64,000 nt of DNA from Chryseosolibacter histidinae (GTDB lineage: Bacteria; Bacteroidota; Bacteroidia; Cytophagales; Cyclobacteriaceae). The translations under genes were made by a program, and so were the position numbers. This document shows positions 1 through 8,419 of this stretch, one piece after another. The stretch is taken from the NCBI RefSeq assembly GCF_018598225.1, contig NZ_JAHESF010000031.1:22856-86855 (forward strand). Direction: 5' to 3'. The first letter of the stretch is position 1. Each line of letters opens with the position of its first letter. The notes beneath the pieces are model-generated. The model saw nothing but the letters and a program-made list of their open reading frames with translations, was not told the DNA's origin and did not search any database.

Positions 1-1380
1 GCGCACCAGGTTCACAAGGCCTTCCTTATAGAACCCGAATTCCACATACATATCGATCAGCCAGTCGTACATCGACTTGTTCTCGTCGGTGGCATTGGCG
101 GCCATGGCAGCGAAGAACGCGCAGGCGGATACTGCGTCCTTGTCGCGCACAAAATCGCCCACCATATAACCATAACTTTCCTCACCTGCAGCGATGAAAC
201 GTTTTTTGCCTTCCAGCTTGCCCATCAGCTCTGCAATGTATTTGAATCCCGTAAGGGTGTTGTAGCATTCCACACCGAGGCGTTCGGCCATCGCATCCAC
301 AAGCTCCGTGGTAACAATGGTTTTGGCAATGTAAGTGTTGCCGGTATTTTTCAGATTCTTCATGATGAAGTACATCATCAGACTAAAGGCCTGGTTCCCG
401 TTCAGCAGAATAAACTCGCCGTCGGCCTTACGAACACCGATGCCCACGCGGTCGGTGTCAGGATCTGTAGCCATCACCATCGTTGCGCCGGCAGCTTTTC
501 CTTTTTTGATCACCAGCTCCATGGCAGACTGCTCTTCCGGGTTGGGCGATTGCACCGTGGGGAAATTGCCATCAGGTGTCTTTTGCTCTTCCACAACCTG
601 GATATTGGCAAAGCCGATCTGCTTCAGGCATTCCGGTACCATGGTGATGCCGGCACCGTGAAGACTGGAGTACACCAGGGGAATGTTCTTGTGACGTGCG
701 ATGGTCTCCTTATTCGGGATGAGCTTCTTCACTTCCTCGTAATAGGCAGCCTCCACTTCAGACCCGATGTTATGGATCAGTGCCTTATTTGCGTTGAACT
801 TCACCTGCTCAAACGAGGTGATCCTGTTCACTTCTTCAATGATATTTTTGTCGTGCGGCGGGACAACCTGCGCGCCACCGGCCCAGTACGCTTTATAACC
901 ATTGTACTCTTTGGGATTGTGTGATGCCGTGATCACAATACCGGAGTGACATTTCAGATAACGAATGGCAAATGAGAGCAGGGGAGTGGGCCTCAGCTCG
1001 GCGAAAACATGCACGTGGATGCCGTTGGCCGAGAGCACATTGGCTGTGACCTCCGTAAAGAACCGGCTGTTGTTACGGCTGTCATGCGCAATGGCCACTT
1101 CTATACGTTCGCCGGGATAAGTTTTCAGCAGGTAGTTGGCCAGGCCCTGTGTGGCGATGCCAACGGTGTACTGGTTCATGCAGTTTGAGCCGGCGCCCAT
1201 AACACCGCGAAGCCCGCCCGTACCGAACTCGAGGTCCTTGTAAAAGCTGTCGATCAGCTCTTTGGTGTCAGGCTTTTCCAGCAATGATCTTACCAGTGCC
1301 TTTGTTTCGCTATCGATCGCAGGGCTGTTGATCCAGCTTTTGGCTTTTGTCTGAACCTGTTCTAAAAGTGCTTCGGCCAT
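1..1380 (-). CDS. Phospho-sugar mutase (phosphoglucomutase/phosphomannomutase family), 3' end cut by window edge
   Basis: Reading from ATG 1380-1378, the first 460 residues of an alpha-D-phosphohexomutase are present; the C-terminal part lies beyond the left edge (family members of this type are about 570-600 residues). The catalytic phosphoserine loop TASHNP is visible with Ser153, the Mg-binding loop is DPDTDR (Asp306, Asp308, Asp310), and the sugar-binding loop GEESYGY starts at Gly399. These enzymes interconvert hexose 1- and 6-phosphates in the cytoplasm through a bisphosphate intermediate. The length and the early FGTGGLRG motif suggest the PGM2/PgcA-like branch rather than GlmM, but substrate preference cannot be read from sequence. 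An intrinsic terminator lies just upstream (1402-1437), after hppD, so the gene probably has its own promoter or depends on read-through. Confidence 0.93.
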   Translation of the reverse strand, partial: MAEALLEQVQTKAKSWINSPAIDSETKALVRSLLEKPDTKELIDSFYKDLEFGTGGLRGVMGAGSNCMNQYTVGIATQGLANYLLKTYPGERIEVAIAHDSRNNSRFFTEVTANVLSANGIHVHVFAELRPTPLLSFAIRYLKCHSGIVITASHNPKEYNGYKAYWAGGAQVVPPHDKNIIEEVNRITSFEQVKFNANKALIHNIGSEVEAAYYEEVKKLIPNKETIARHKNIPLVYSSLHGAGITMVPECLKQIGFANIQVVEEQKTPDGNFPTVQSPNPEEQSAMELVIKKGKAAGATMVMATDPDTDRVGIGVRKADGEFILLNGNQAFSLMMYFIMKNLKNTGNTYIAKTIVTTELVDAMAERLGVECYNTLTGFKYIAELMGKLEGKKRFIAAGEESYGYMVGDFVRDKDAVSACAFFAAMAANATDENKSMYDWLIDMYVEFGFYKEGLVNLVR

Positions 1381-1401
1381 ATGTCTGTTATTTGAGGTCG
1401 T

Positions 1402-1437
1402 AAAAAAATAAAAAAGCCGGGTCAATACAAACCCGGC
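1402..1437 (-). terminator. Intrinsic terminator downstream of hppD
   Basis: On the minus strand a 7-bp G+C-rich stem (GCCGGGT at 1416-1422 pairing with 1431-1437) with an 8-nt loop is followed by a tract of T6-A-T7. This is a textbook rho-independent terminator placed 21 nt after the hppD stop and 21 nt before the phospho-sugar mutase start. Confidence 0.85.
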
Positions 1438-1458
1438 CGATGAAAGTATGTTGAGATA

Positions 1459-2553
1459 TTATAAATTTCCACGCAAAGCCTGCTCACGTTCAATGGATTC
1501 GAAAAGCGCTTTGAAATTTCCCTTGCCGAAAGATTTTGCACCATTGCGTTCGATGATCTCGAAAAACAGGGTTGGCCTGTCCTGAACAGGTTTTGTAAAG
1601 ATCTGGAGCAGGTAGCCTTCTTCATCGCGGTCGATCAGGATATTCAGTTTTTTAAGTTCTTTGAGGTCTTCGTCTATCTTCCCGACACGATCCAGAATAT
1701 CTTCATAGTAGTTATCTGGCACATATAAAAATTCCATGCCACGCCGGCGCAGCTCACCCACCGTGTGAATGATGTCATCAGTGGCAATGGCGATGTGCTG
1801 TACACCGGGGCCGTGATAAAAATCGAGGTACTCTTCGATCTGCGATTTTTTCTTTCCCTCCGCCGGCTCATTGATAGGGAATTTGATATAACCATTTCCA
1901 TTCGATACCACTTTCGACATCAGCGCGCTGTATTCTGTGGAGATGTCTTTATCGTCAAAAGTTACAAGCAGGTTGAAGCCCATTACTTTTTCATAGAAAC
2001 CTACCCATTCGTTCATTTTTCCCAGCTCCACGTTGCCTACACAATGATCGACATACTTCAGGCCGATGGATTCGATCTTCGCGTTGGTTTTGCGGGGCTT
2101 GTAGCCGGGAAGGAAGGGGCCCTTGTAATTTTTTCTTTCCACAAAAGTATGGATGGTGTCTCCGTACGTTTTGATCGATGACATCACCACTTCGCCAAAT
2201 TCATCCTTGCTCACCTGGGGCTCATGGGCGGCTTCGGCTCCGCGCGATGTTGTTTCATAAAAGGATTTGCGCGCATCGTCTACCCAGAGGGCGAGAACCT
2301 TTACGCCGTCGCCATGTTTCTGCACGTGCCTGGCGATCTCCGAATCTTTCTGCAGCGACGTAGTAAGCACCAGTCTGATCTTGTTCTGCTGCAGCACATA
2401 CGAAGCACGGTCGCGCACACCGGTTTCAGGCCCTGCATAAGCGATGAGCTCAAAGCCCATACAATGCTGATAGAATAATGCCGACTGTTTGGCATTGCCG
2501 ACATATAATTCGATGTGGTCAGTGCCGTTGATGGGCAGAAAATCTTCTTTCAT
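1459..2553 (-). CDS. hppD: 4-hydroxyphenylpyruvate dioxygenase
   Basis: A 364-residue enzyme with two vicinal-oxygen-chelate halves. It converts 4-hydroxyphenylpyruvate to homogentisate in tyrosine (and phenylalanine) breakdown using non-haem Fe(II) and O2. The three iron ligands are recognisable: His170 (KYVDHCVGN), His253 (GVQHIAIAT) and Glu332 (LFFEIIER). The 83-residue spacing between the two histidines equals that of the human enzyme (183/266). The C-terminal helix SFGKGNFKALFESIE, which gates the active site in this family, is intact. The length is normal and the ATG start gives a full N-terminal domain. A TAATTTTA box (minus strand, 2571-2578) 17 nt upstream resembles a Bacteroidota -7 element. 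No homogentisate dioxygenase lies beside it in this window. Confidence 0.96.
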   Translation of the reverse strand: MKEDFLPINGTDHIELYVGNAKQSALFYQHCMGFELIAYAGPETGVRDRASYVLQQNKIRLVLTTSLQKDSEIARHVQKHGDGVKVLALWVDDARKSFYETTSRGAEAAHEPQVSKDEFGEVVMSSIKTYGDTIHTFVERKNYKGPFLPGYKPRKTNAKIESIGLKYVDHCVGNVELGKMNEWVGFYEKVMGFNLLVTFDDKDISTEYSALMSKVVSNGNGYIKFPINEPAEGKKKSQIEEYLDFYHGPGVQHIAIATDDIIHTVGELRRRGMEFLYVPDNYYEDILDRVGKIDEDLKELKKLNILIDRDEEGYLLQIFTKPVQDRPTLFFEIIERNGAKSFGKGNFKALFESIEREQALRGNL

Positions 2554-2796
2554 ATTGTAGTGTTTGCATGTAAAATTAGAGCTTGTACCGCAATGAAAGA
2601 AGCGTTAAAAAGGAACTTCTGTGAAAAGCGGAGCCGTGAATTTTTATTTCCTCGTACCGGGATTTTCGACGACAGAACAAAATTTTATACCTTCAGAACG
2701 GACGGAAATCGCCGGATGCAGCCGTATTTCTGATGAAGCTCAAAGAGTTTTTTTGTAATTCCGCGAATTCTTTAATCTTTACGAAAAAATGCACTT

Positions 2797-3156
2797 ATGG
2801 ACGTTAAAGCACTCGACAAAGCCCTCCAGGAGATCTTGAAAAAACGTGAAGAACTGGCCAAAATAGATTATAACAACCCTAAGTACGACGACCTCGAAGA
2901 GCAGCTTCACGACCTCGAAGACGAATTTCAGGACGAGTACGGAGAATACATGGAGGAGGCATTCCAGAACGTTCATGACGACCTCTGCCCTGACAACGAC
3001 GTGCTGATGCCGATTGCCTACCTCGGCAAAGGTGTACCCGTAGAAGTTGATAAGTTCGCAGGAAAAGATACCAAGTTGATCCTCGTACCCGGCCCCACCC
3101 GCATCATCCTCGCCATCGGCAAAGACAAGCAGGAAGTGGTGTGGAGCGCGAAGTAA
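2797..3156 (+). CDS. Conserved hypothetical small acidic protein
   Basis: A 119-residue protein I cannot assign to a named family. Residues 1-65 are highly charged, rich in Glu/Asp/Leu/Lys, and probably form a helical hairpin or coiled coil (KKREELAKIDYNNPKYDDLEE region). Residues 70-119 look like a compact beta domain (VEVDKFAGKDTKLILVPG). There is no signal peptide or membrane segment, so it is probably cytoplasmic. It is divergent from hppD and convergent with trpS. The stop codon is followed directly by the heptamer array at 3157. The start is the only ATG that keeps the full charged N-terminus. Reality as a gene is supported by coding-like composition, length and clean fit between neighbours; function is unknown. 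Confidence 0.75.
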   Translation: MDVKALDKALQEILKKREELAKIDYNNPKYDDLEEQLHDLEDEFQDEYGEYMEEAFQNVHDDLCPDNDVLMPIAYLGKGVPVEVDKFAGKDTKLILVPGPTRIILAIGKDKQEVVWSAK

Positions 3157-3293
3157 CAGTAGGCAATTGACAATAGGCAGTAGGCAAAATACTGCCCATG
3201 GTTAACAATCGTACTTCGTAAATCGTACCTCGTACCTTCAAAGAACGTAGCACCCTATGGCTGTGGACTGTCGACTGTCCCGACCGTGGACTC
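3157..3293. repeat. Three adjacent heptamer arrays filling a convergent gap
   Basis: The 137 bp between the stop of the small acidic protein (3156) and the stop of trpS (3294) consist largely of three different 7-bp tandem arrays. 3157-3184 has four units of the CARTAGG/CAATTGA type. 3210-3237 has four units of CGTAYYT/CGTAAAT type. 3261-3293 has units of CYGTSGA type (reverse complement of RGTCSAY). The first begins immediately after one stop and the last ends immediately before the other. I see no promoter or ORF here. A role as bidirectional terminator or mRNA 3'-end stabiliser is inference. Confidence 0.8.
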
Positions 3294-4265
3294 CTAAACA
3301 AATCCAAGTTTCTTCCTCACCCTCGCCAACACTTGCTGGGCGATCACCCTGGCTTTTGCTTCTCCCTGCTCGAGTTTTTTATCGAGCGCTTCCGGGTTGC
3401 TCATGTAGAAATTGAAAGCTTCACGTTCAGTTTTGTATTTCTGAAGGATCAGCTCGTAGAGTTCCTGTTTCGCATGTCCATAACCGAAATTACCCGCCAG
3501 GTATTTGTTCCGGAGGTTGGTCTTCTGCTCGTCGGTGGCCAACAGGCTGTAGATGGCGTAAACGTTATCCTTGTCCGGATCTTTCGGTGCTTCCAGCGGT
3601 GTGCTGTCCGTGACAATGGACATCACCTGCTTGCGCAGCTCTTTGTCTGGTAAAAATATGTCGAGGATATTGCCGTACGATTTGCTCATCTTCTGGCCAT
3701 CCGTTCCGGGAATGGTCATCACTTCTTCGGAGATGCGCGCTTCAGGGATCACAAAAGTTTCGCCGTATTGGTTGTTGAAGGTCGTGGCGATGTCGCGTGC
3801 GATCTCCAGGTGCTGCCGCTGGTCTTTGCCAACCGGTACATAGTTAGCGTCATACAGGATGATGTCGGCCGTCATCAGCACCGGGTAGGTGAACAGGCCA
3901 ACGTTCACATCCGATAGTTTTTCGGACTTATCCTTGAACGAGGTGGCGTTGGCAAGCATCGGATAGGGCGCCATACAACTGAGGTACCACGTAAGCTCGC
4001 AGACCTCCGGAATTCGCGATTGCCGGTAAAGGAAATTCTTTTCGATATCAAAGCCGAATGCGAGCCACGCTGCCGCTACCGCCCTTACATTGTTTACACG
4101 GATCTCCGCATCCTTGATGGTGGTGAGGGAATGGAGGTCGGCAATGAAAAAGAACGAGTCGTTGCCGGGTTGCTGCGAAAGTTTGATCGCGGGAATGATA
4201 GCCCCCAGTAAATTTCCCAGGTGTGGTCTTCCGCTGCTTTGAATGCCAGTTAGAATTCTTGCCAT
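3294..4265 (-). CDS. trpS: Tryptophanyl-tRNA synthetase
   Basis: A class I aminoacyl-tRNA synthetase of 323 residues that charges tRNA-Trp. The HIGH-equivalent motif is HLGN (residues 15-18) after the ILTGIQSSGRP N-terminus typical of TrpRS. The KMSKS loop is at residues 192-196 (GQKMSKSYGN), and GKDQRQHLE at 147-155 belongs to the ATP/Trp site. I chose ATG 4265-4263 (MARILTGIQ) because the 16 residues encoded upstream in frame are Phe/Cys-rich and lie outside the family. The length matches bacterial TrpRS (about 325-340). The stop codon directly abuts the heptamer array that separates it from the convergent neighbour. Confidence 0.96.
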   Translation of the reverse strand: MARILTGIQSSGRPHLGNLLGAIIPAIKLSQQPGNDSFFFIADLHSLTTIKDAEIRVNNVRAVAAAWLAFGFDIEKNFLYRQSRIPEVCELTWYLSCMAPYPMLANATSFKDKSEKLSDVNVGLFTYPVLMTADIILYDANYVPVGKDQRQHLEIARDIATTFNNQYGETFVIPEARISEEVMTIPGTDGQKMSKSYGNILDIFLPDKELRKQVMSIVTDSTPLEAPKDPDKDNVYAIYSLLATDEQKTNLRNKYLAGNFGYGHAKQELYELILQKYKTEREAFNFYMSNPEALDKKLEQGEAKARVIAQQVLARVRKKLGFV

Positions 4266-4344
4266 ATCGGACACAAAGAAAAGAAAATGTTGCAAACAAA
4301 AGGATTTAGGCACACCTATGAAATTAATTGAATCGGGAATTCGT

Positions 4345-4352
4345 TAATTTTG
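4345..4352 (+). promoter_or_regulatory. Candidate -7 box of the DUF1573 gene promoter
   Basis: TAATTTTG is an exact match to the Bacteroidota sigma-ABfr -7 consensus TAnnTTTG, located 25 nt before the ATG at 4378. No TTTG is found 19 nt further upstream, so the -33 element is weak or absent. Confidence 0.4.
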
Positions 4353-4377
4353 CATCCGGTCAAACAGACAATCCAGC

Positions 4378-5457
4378 ATGAAAAAAGTAGTAGTCACCCT
4401 CATTTTTGCAGCATTTGCCATTGCCGCTGTCGCCCAGCAAGCCAGACAACTCCAGTTCAAGGAAGAGACACACGATTTTGGCACCGTAGCAGAAGACAAG
4501 GGTCCCGTAACCCATGAGTTTGTTTTTACCAACAACAGCTCAAGGCCGGTTAAAATACTCACTGTGCAGGCCTCCTGCGGCTGTACCACGCCCGGATGGT
4601 CTAAAGAACCTGTTGACCCGGGCAAAACGGGATTTATCCAGGCCAGCTATAATCCCAAAGGAAGGCCGGGATTTTTTAACAAATCATTAACAGTTACTAC
4701 TGACCTCGATGCCAATCCTGTTGTGCTCTATATCAAAGGCCAGGTTTCCAGCGAGGGCAAAGCGAACAATGCGGATTTCCTGATCACCAACGGCGCGCTG
4801 AAATTCAAGACCTCATCTTTCAACATGGGAAAGGTCTTTCTGAAAGATGAGTTCGCGGTGCGTGAGTTCCCGATACTCAACGGCGGCGCTAAACAGATCA
4901 CCTTCACCGCACCCGTTGTGAGTCCCAAATACATCAAGGCAGACGTTGAGCCTAAAACGCTCGCTCCCGGAGAAAAGGCTACGCTCAAGATCAGCTATAA
5001 TGGCAAGCTCAAGAATCAATACGGATTCCAGTCAGACAACATCGAGCTTCACACCAGCGACGAGGTGAATCCTGTTAAATCTTTTTCAGTGTTTGCTACG
5101 CTTGAAGATTACTTCCCTGAGCTTACGCCTGAAGAAATTGCCAAGGCGCCCCAGCTGCGCATGAATACCAGCACCATGGATTTTGGCCGGATCAAAGGTA
5201 ATACACCAACAGTCCGCGAGATCCAGGTCGTCAATGCCGGTAAAAAAGAGCTTACACTTCGTTCGCTGCAAGGCAATTGCACCTGCGTTACCGCAAGCGC
5301 TTCCAAAACTTCTATCAAGCCTGGTGACTCCAGCACGATCAAAGTTGCCTTCGATCCGCAAGACCGGTCAGGCACCCAGCAGAAAGCTGTGACGATCTAT
5401 TCCAACGATCCAAGAAATCCCGTTCAACGATTTACTTTCACTGCTTACGTGGAATAA
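4378..5457 (+). CDS. Secreted DUF1573-domain protein
   Basis: A 359-residue exported protein with a signal peptide (MKKVVVTLIFAAFAIAAVAQ, cleavage near residue 20). It contains two well-preserved DUF1573 Ig-like modules (about residues 25-120 and 258-359) around a divergent third one (about 135-245). DUF1573 hallmarks are visible: THDFGTV and MDFGRI strands, a CxC motif in each outer module (SCGCTTP with Cys67/Cys69, NCTCVTA with Cys301/Cys303), and PG-rich turns. These proteins are common in Bacteroidota, are predicted to be periplasmic or surface-exposed, and have no established biochemical role. It is divergent from trpS and convergent with the acyl-CoA dehydrogenase gene, separated from it by a long hairpin-forming array. 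Confidence 0.9.
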   Translation: MKKVVVTLIFAAFAIAAVAQQARQLQFKEETHDFGTVAEDKGPVTHEFVFTNNSSRPVKILTVQASCGCTTPGWSKEPVDPGKTGFIQASYNPKGRPGFFNKSLTVTTDLDANPVVLYIKGQVSSEGKANNADFLITNGALKFKTSSFNMGKVFLKDEFAVREFPILNGGAKQITFTAPVVSPKYIKADVEPKTLAPGEKATLKISYNGKLKNQYGFQSDNIELHTSDEVNPVKSFSVFATLEDYFPELTPEEIAKAPQLRMNTSTMDFGRIKGNTPTVREIQVVNAGKKELTLRSLQGNCTCVTASASKTSIKPGDSSTIKVAFDPQDRSGTQQKAVTIYSNDPRNPVQRFTFTAYVE

Positions 5458-5544
5458 GTAAGTACGAGATACGAAGTACGAGGTACGTGAACACTGTATT
5501 TACGTACTTCGTACCTCGTATTTCGTACCTCCTATCTCGTACCT
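5458..5544. repeat. Inverted heptamer arrays forming a 29-bp stem in a convergent gap
   Basis: The left arm 5460-5488 is four units of ARRTACG. The right arm starts at 5502 with units of CGTAYYT and continues to 5544. The left arm and 5502-5530 are complementary over 29 bp with four differences, all of C/T type, so most can still pair as G-U in RNA. The loop is 13 nt (5489-5501). The array fills the gap from 1 nt after the DUF1573 stop to 2 nt before the convergent stop. Confidence 0.88.
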
Positions 5545-5546
5545 TT

Positions 5547-6770
5547 TCACACAAACGCCGGTATTCCCGTAATATGATTCCCCAATATCAAAAGGTGGAT
5601 ATCATGTGTTCCTTCGTAAGTGACCACTGATTCCAGGTTCATCTGGTGACGCATGATCGGGTATTCGCCGGTGATGCCCATGCCGCCATGGATCTGTCTT
5701 GCCTCGCGCGCTATCTCCAGGGCTATGTGCACACTGTTGCGTTTTGCTGCGGAGATCTGCACGGTGGTGGCTTTTCCTTCATTCATCAGTGTCCCCAGGC
5801 GCCATACCATCAACTGTGCCTTGGTGATCTCGGTAAGCATCTCTGCAAGCTTCTTCTGCACCAGCTGGAAGGAAGCGATCGGCTTGCCGAACTGGATCCT
5901 TTCACTGGCATACCGGCGGGCCGATTCGTAGCAGTCCATCGCGGCACCCAGCGCTCCCCAGGCAATACCGTAACGGGCAGAATCAAGGCACATCAGCGGA
6001 GCGCCAAGGCCATCTTTACCAGGCAGCAGGTTTTCTTTCGGTACTTTAACATTGTCGAATACCAGCTCTCCGGTGGTGCTGGCGCGCAGCGACCATTTGC
6101 CATGCGTTTCAGGCGTGGTAAATCCTTCCATGCCCCGCTCAACGATCAGGCCGTGGATCCTTCCTGCTTCGTTTTTAGCCCACACCACGGCCACATCGGC
6201 ACGCGGTGAATTGGAGATCCACATTTTGGCGCCGTTGAGCAGATAGTGATCGCCCTTATCTTTGAAATTGGTCACCATGCCCGAGGGATTGGAACCGTGA
6301 TCCGGCTCCGTCAGCCCGAAACATCCCAGCCATTCGCCGGAGGCCAGCTTCGGAAGATATTTTTTCCGCTGCTGCTCGTTGCCAAATTTGTAAATCGGGT
6401 ACATCACCAGCGATCCCTGCACAGAGGCCGTAGAGCGCATGCCGGAATCACCGCGTTCGATCTCCTGCATGATCAGGCCGTAGGAGATATAGTCCAGTCC
6501 GCCGCCACCGTACTGGGTAGGGATCGTCGGGCCAAAAGCACCGATATCGCCGAATTTTTTTACGATCTCGTACGGAAAATGAGCGCGTTGCGCCCAGTCT
6601 TCGATGTAGGGTGAGATCTCGCGTTTTACAAAATCCCTGATCGAGCTTCTGATCAGCTTATGCTCTTCCGTCAGCAGGTCATCTACCGCGTAAAGATCAG
6701 GGTGATCGTACAGGTCCTGTTTTAACGATTTCTTTCCCTTCGTTTCAGTGGTGGGCGTATGGTTGGGCAT
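5547..6770 (-). CDS. gcdH: Glutaryl-CoA dehydrogenase-type acyl-CoA dehydrogenase
   Basis: A 407-residue flavoprotein dehydrogenase. The signature TYEGTHDIH, with catalytic base Glu386, is the form found in glutaryl-CoA dehydrogenases. GMRSTASVQGSLVM (Arg112 region) matches the glutaryl-binding segment of that subfamily. FAD/substrate motifs GCFGLTEPDHGS (149-160) and WISNSPRAD are present. The enzyme oxidatively decarboxylates glutaryl-CoA to crotonyl-CoA in lysine and tryptophan breakdown. I chose ATG 6770; the longer reading begins with TTG and adds only six residues. It is divergent from tryptophan dioxygenase, which suggests a shared catabolic theme, though other kynurenine-pathway genes are not in the window. 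The stop lies 2 nt from the heptamer array. Confidence 0.92.
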   Translation of the reverse strand: MPNHTPTTETKGKKSLKQDLYDHPDLYAVDDLLTEEHKLIRSSIRDFVKREISPYIEDWAQRAHFPYEIVKKFGDIGAFGPTIPTQYGGGGLDYISYGLIMQEIERGDSGMRSTASVQGSLVMYPIYKFGNEQQRKKYLPKLASGEWLGCFGLTEPDHGSNPSGMVTNFKDKGDHYLLNGAKMWISNSPRADVAVVWAKNEAGRIHGLIVERGMEGFTTPETHGKWSLRASTTGELVFDNVKVPKENLLPGKDGLGAPLMCLDSARYGIAWGALGAAMDCYESARRYASERIQFGKPIASFQLVQKKLAEMLTEITKAQLMVWRLGTLMNEGKATTVQISAAKRNSVHIALEIAREARQIHGGMGITGEYPIMRHQMNLESVVTYEGTHDIHLLILGNHITGIPAFV

Positions 6771-6799
6771 AGTATTTAGATTATTCAATTAACTTCGGG

Positions 6800-6807
6800 C
6801 AAATTTA
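6800..6807 (-). promoter_or_regulatory. Candidate -7 box of the gcdH promoter
   Basis: On the minus strand TAAATTTG matches TAnnTTTG exactly, 29 nt upstream of the chosen gcdH ATG. No TTTG was found at the usual -33 spacing. Confidence 0.4.
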
Positions 6808-6835
6808 CACAAGTAATTCACTTTATTGATCAGTA

Positions 6836-7798
6836 ATGGCAGATAACCCGGTAGACGAAAACCTTCTGAACCAGCTTAAAAAACTACAGGCCAAGTATGA
6901 TTATCTGGGCCAGGACCTGTCTTCATACCTCGATGGGCTTTTGTATTCCGATTACCTTACGTATTGGGATTATGTGCACGTTGACACACTGCTGAGCCTC
7001 CAGAACCCCAAGACGAGTTTCCCCGATGAAAAGGTGTTTATCATCTATCACCAGATCACGGAGCTGTATTTTAAGCTGGTGATGCTGGAGATTGAGCAGA
7101 TCTCCACGCGCCAGAATATCGATGAAAAGTTTTTCATCGAAAGAATAGACCGCATGATCCGTTATTTTCAGAACCTTGAAAACTCGTTCGCCATCATGGT
7201 TGATGGTATGGAGAAAGAACAGTTCCTTAAATTCCGGATGGCCCTGCTGCCGGCGAGTGGCTTTCAGTCGGCCCAATACAGGTTCATCGAGATCGGCTCA
7301 ACCGACATGATCAACCTGGTGGCGGCACATGAACGGAACGCCCTTGAGAATGCGGATATCGCCGCTATGCTCGATAAGATCTATTGGAAAAGTGGTGCAA
7401 CTGACCTCGCCACGGGAAAGAAGACCCTGACTTTACAACAATTCGAAAATAGGTACATGGCCGAATTTCACGAAGCGGGCATAAAATACCTCGATAAAAA
7501 TCTGAGACATGTCTATCGCACTAATTTCTTAAACTCTCCCCGGCGCGATGAGATCGTACGGAAGCTGAGGGAGTATGATACGCTGGTCAATGTATTCTGG
7601 CCGCTGGCGCACCTCAAATCGGCAGCCACTTACCTGAAAAGAGATCCGGAAGATGTGAAGGCTACAGGCGGCACCAACTGGCAGAAATACCTTCCGCCAA
7701 GATTCCAACGGCGGATGTTCTTTCCCGAATTATGGTCTGAAGAAGAGAAGCAGGAGTGGGGAATAGCTGCCGTGAAAAAGTTGATGATGCAACAGTAG
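6836..7798 (+). CDS. kynA: Tryptophan 2,3-dioxygenase family protein
   Basis: A 320-residue haem dioxygenase of the TDO family, which opens the indole ring of tryptophan to N-formylkynurenine. Diagnostic motifs are YHQITELYFK (His72, the active-site His that contacts the indole NH in characterised TDOs), FRMALLPASGFQSAQYRFIE (residues 133-152, with Arg134 for the substrate carboxylate), and PLAHLKSAATYL, where His259 is the likely proximal haem ligand. KATGGT follows at 275-280. It is longer than the classical Xanthomonas enzyme and belongs to a divergent bacterial branch, so the substrate is inferred. It is divergent from gcdH. The stop codon TAG lies inside the first unit of a short heptamer array. 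Confidence 0.88.
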   Translation: MADNPVDENLLNQLKKLQAKYDYLGQDLSSYLDGLLYSDYLTYWDYVHVDTLLSLQNPKTSFPDEKVFIIYHQITELYFKLVMLEIEQISTRQNIDEKFFIERIDRMIRYFQNLENSFAIMVDGMEKEQFLKFRMALLPASGFQSAQYRFIEIGSTDMINLVAAHERNALENADIAAMLDKIYWKSGATDLATGKKTLTLQQFENRYMAEFHEAGIKYLDKNLRHVYRTNFLNSPRRDEIVRKLREYDTLVNVFWPLAHLKSAATYLKRDPEDVKATGGTNWQKYLPPRFQRRMFFPELWSEEEKQEWGIAAVKKLMMQQ

Positions 7799-7813
7799 GC
7801 AAGTGGCAAATGA
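7793..7813. repeat. Short heptamer array overlapping the tryptophan dioxygenase stop
   Basis: Three tandem 7-bp units (CAGTAGG, CAAGTGG, CAAATGA) of the same type as the first array at 3157. The TAG stop of the upstream gene (7796-7798) is inside the first unit. The rest of the convergent gap to 7875 shows no further clear repeat. Confidence 0.55.
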
Positions 7814-7875
7814 ACAGCAGACAACAGTTAGTTTATTGTCGCTTGTGTGTTATCTTCTAAGCGGGAATGAGTTGT

Positions 7876-8064
7876 TTAAGATTTTGCGCTGCTGAAGACG
7901 TAGCTTTCTGTTTTAAGCTGGTGGGGCTCCATCTTTTTTGAGTTCTTGGCCTCGTCCAGTTCGCGCTGTTCTTTGATGGTTTGACGCAGTAACGCAATCA
8001 GGGGTATGATCGTCGCTGCGAACAACCCACCGATGACTATATATGATATGATGTCGTAGATCAT
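7876..8064 (-). CDS. Small single-span membrane protein
   Basis: A 62-residue protein with one N-terminal hydrophobic segment (about residues 5-26, IISYIVIGGLFAATIIPLIA) followed by a charged, Lys/Glu-rich tail (KEQRELDEAKNSKK). No family is recognised. Its ATG overlaps the TGA of the upstream small gene (ATGA at 8061-8064), so the two are probably translationally coupled and made together. It could be a small inner-membrane complex or an accessory pair; nothing in the sequence identifies a partner. It is convergent with the tryptophan dioxygenase gene. Confidence 0.65.
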   Translation of the reverse strand: MIYDIISYIVIGGLFAATIIPLIALLRQTIKEQRELDEAKNSKKMEPHQLKTESYVFSSAKS

Positions 8065-8291
8065 AATTTGTTGATTAGGTCTTGTGTTACTTTATACCTT
8101 TTAAAGGTTATTACCCAGCAAATAATTGCAAGAATCATTCCGATGGCTGCCAGGATCACATCCCTGGCATGAGTCAGTCCTGTAATAATCAACGATAATG
8201 CTCCGCCGCCGGTTGCGATCATAAGAACAACGATCAATTTAATGATCTCAGTGTTGAACTTGATCTGTTCTTTAACACGATCTATGTTCAT
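8061..8291 (-). CDS. Small two-span membrane protein
   Basis: A 76-residue protein: an amphipathic charged start (MNIDRVKEQIKFNTEIIK), then two hydrophobic segments (about 19-38 and 45-62) joined by a short HARD-containing loop, and a basic end (KRYKVTQDLINKL). The glycine triplet in the first segment (ATGGGALS) and the topology suggest a hairpin inner-membrane protein. It is the first gene of a two-gene unit with the single-span protein that overlaps its stop codon. I recognise no named domain. It is divergent from the MORN-repeat gene. Confidence 0.68.
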   Translation of the reverse strand: MNIDRVKEQIKFNTEIIKLIVVLMIATGGGALSLIITGLTHARDVILAAIGMILAIICWVITFKRYKVTQDLINKL

Positions 8292-8419
8292 TTTTAGAGA
8301 GAGTACTTAAACTAATCTAAACTACCATTTTTTTAAGCCCTTGTCAAGGAAAAAGCACGGGGGCATGACCGTGATCAGAGTTTAAATCAAAATTCCTGGA
8401 TAAATCGTAATTTTACCCA

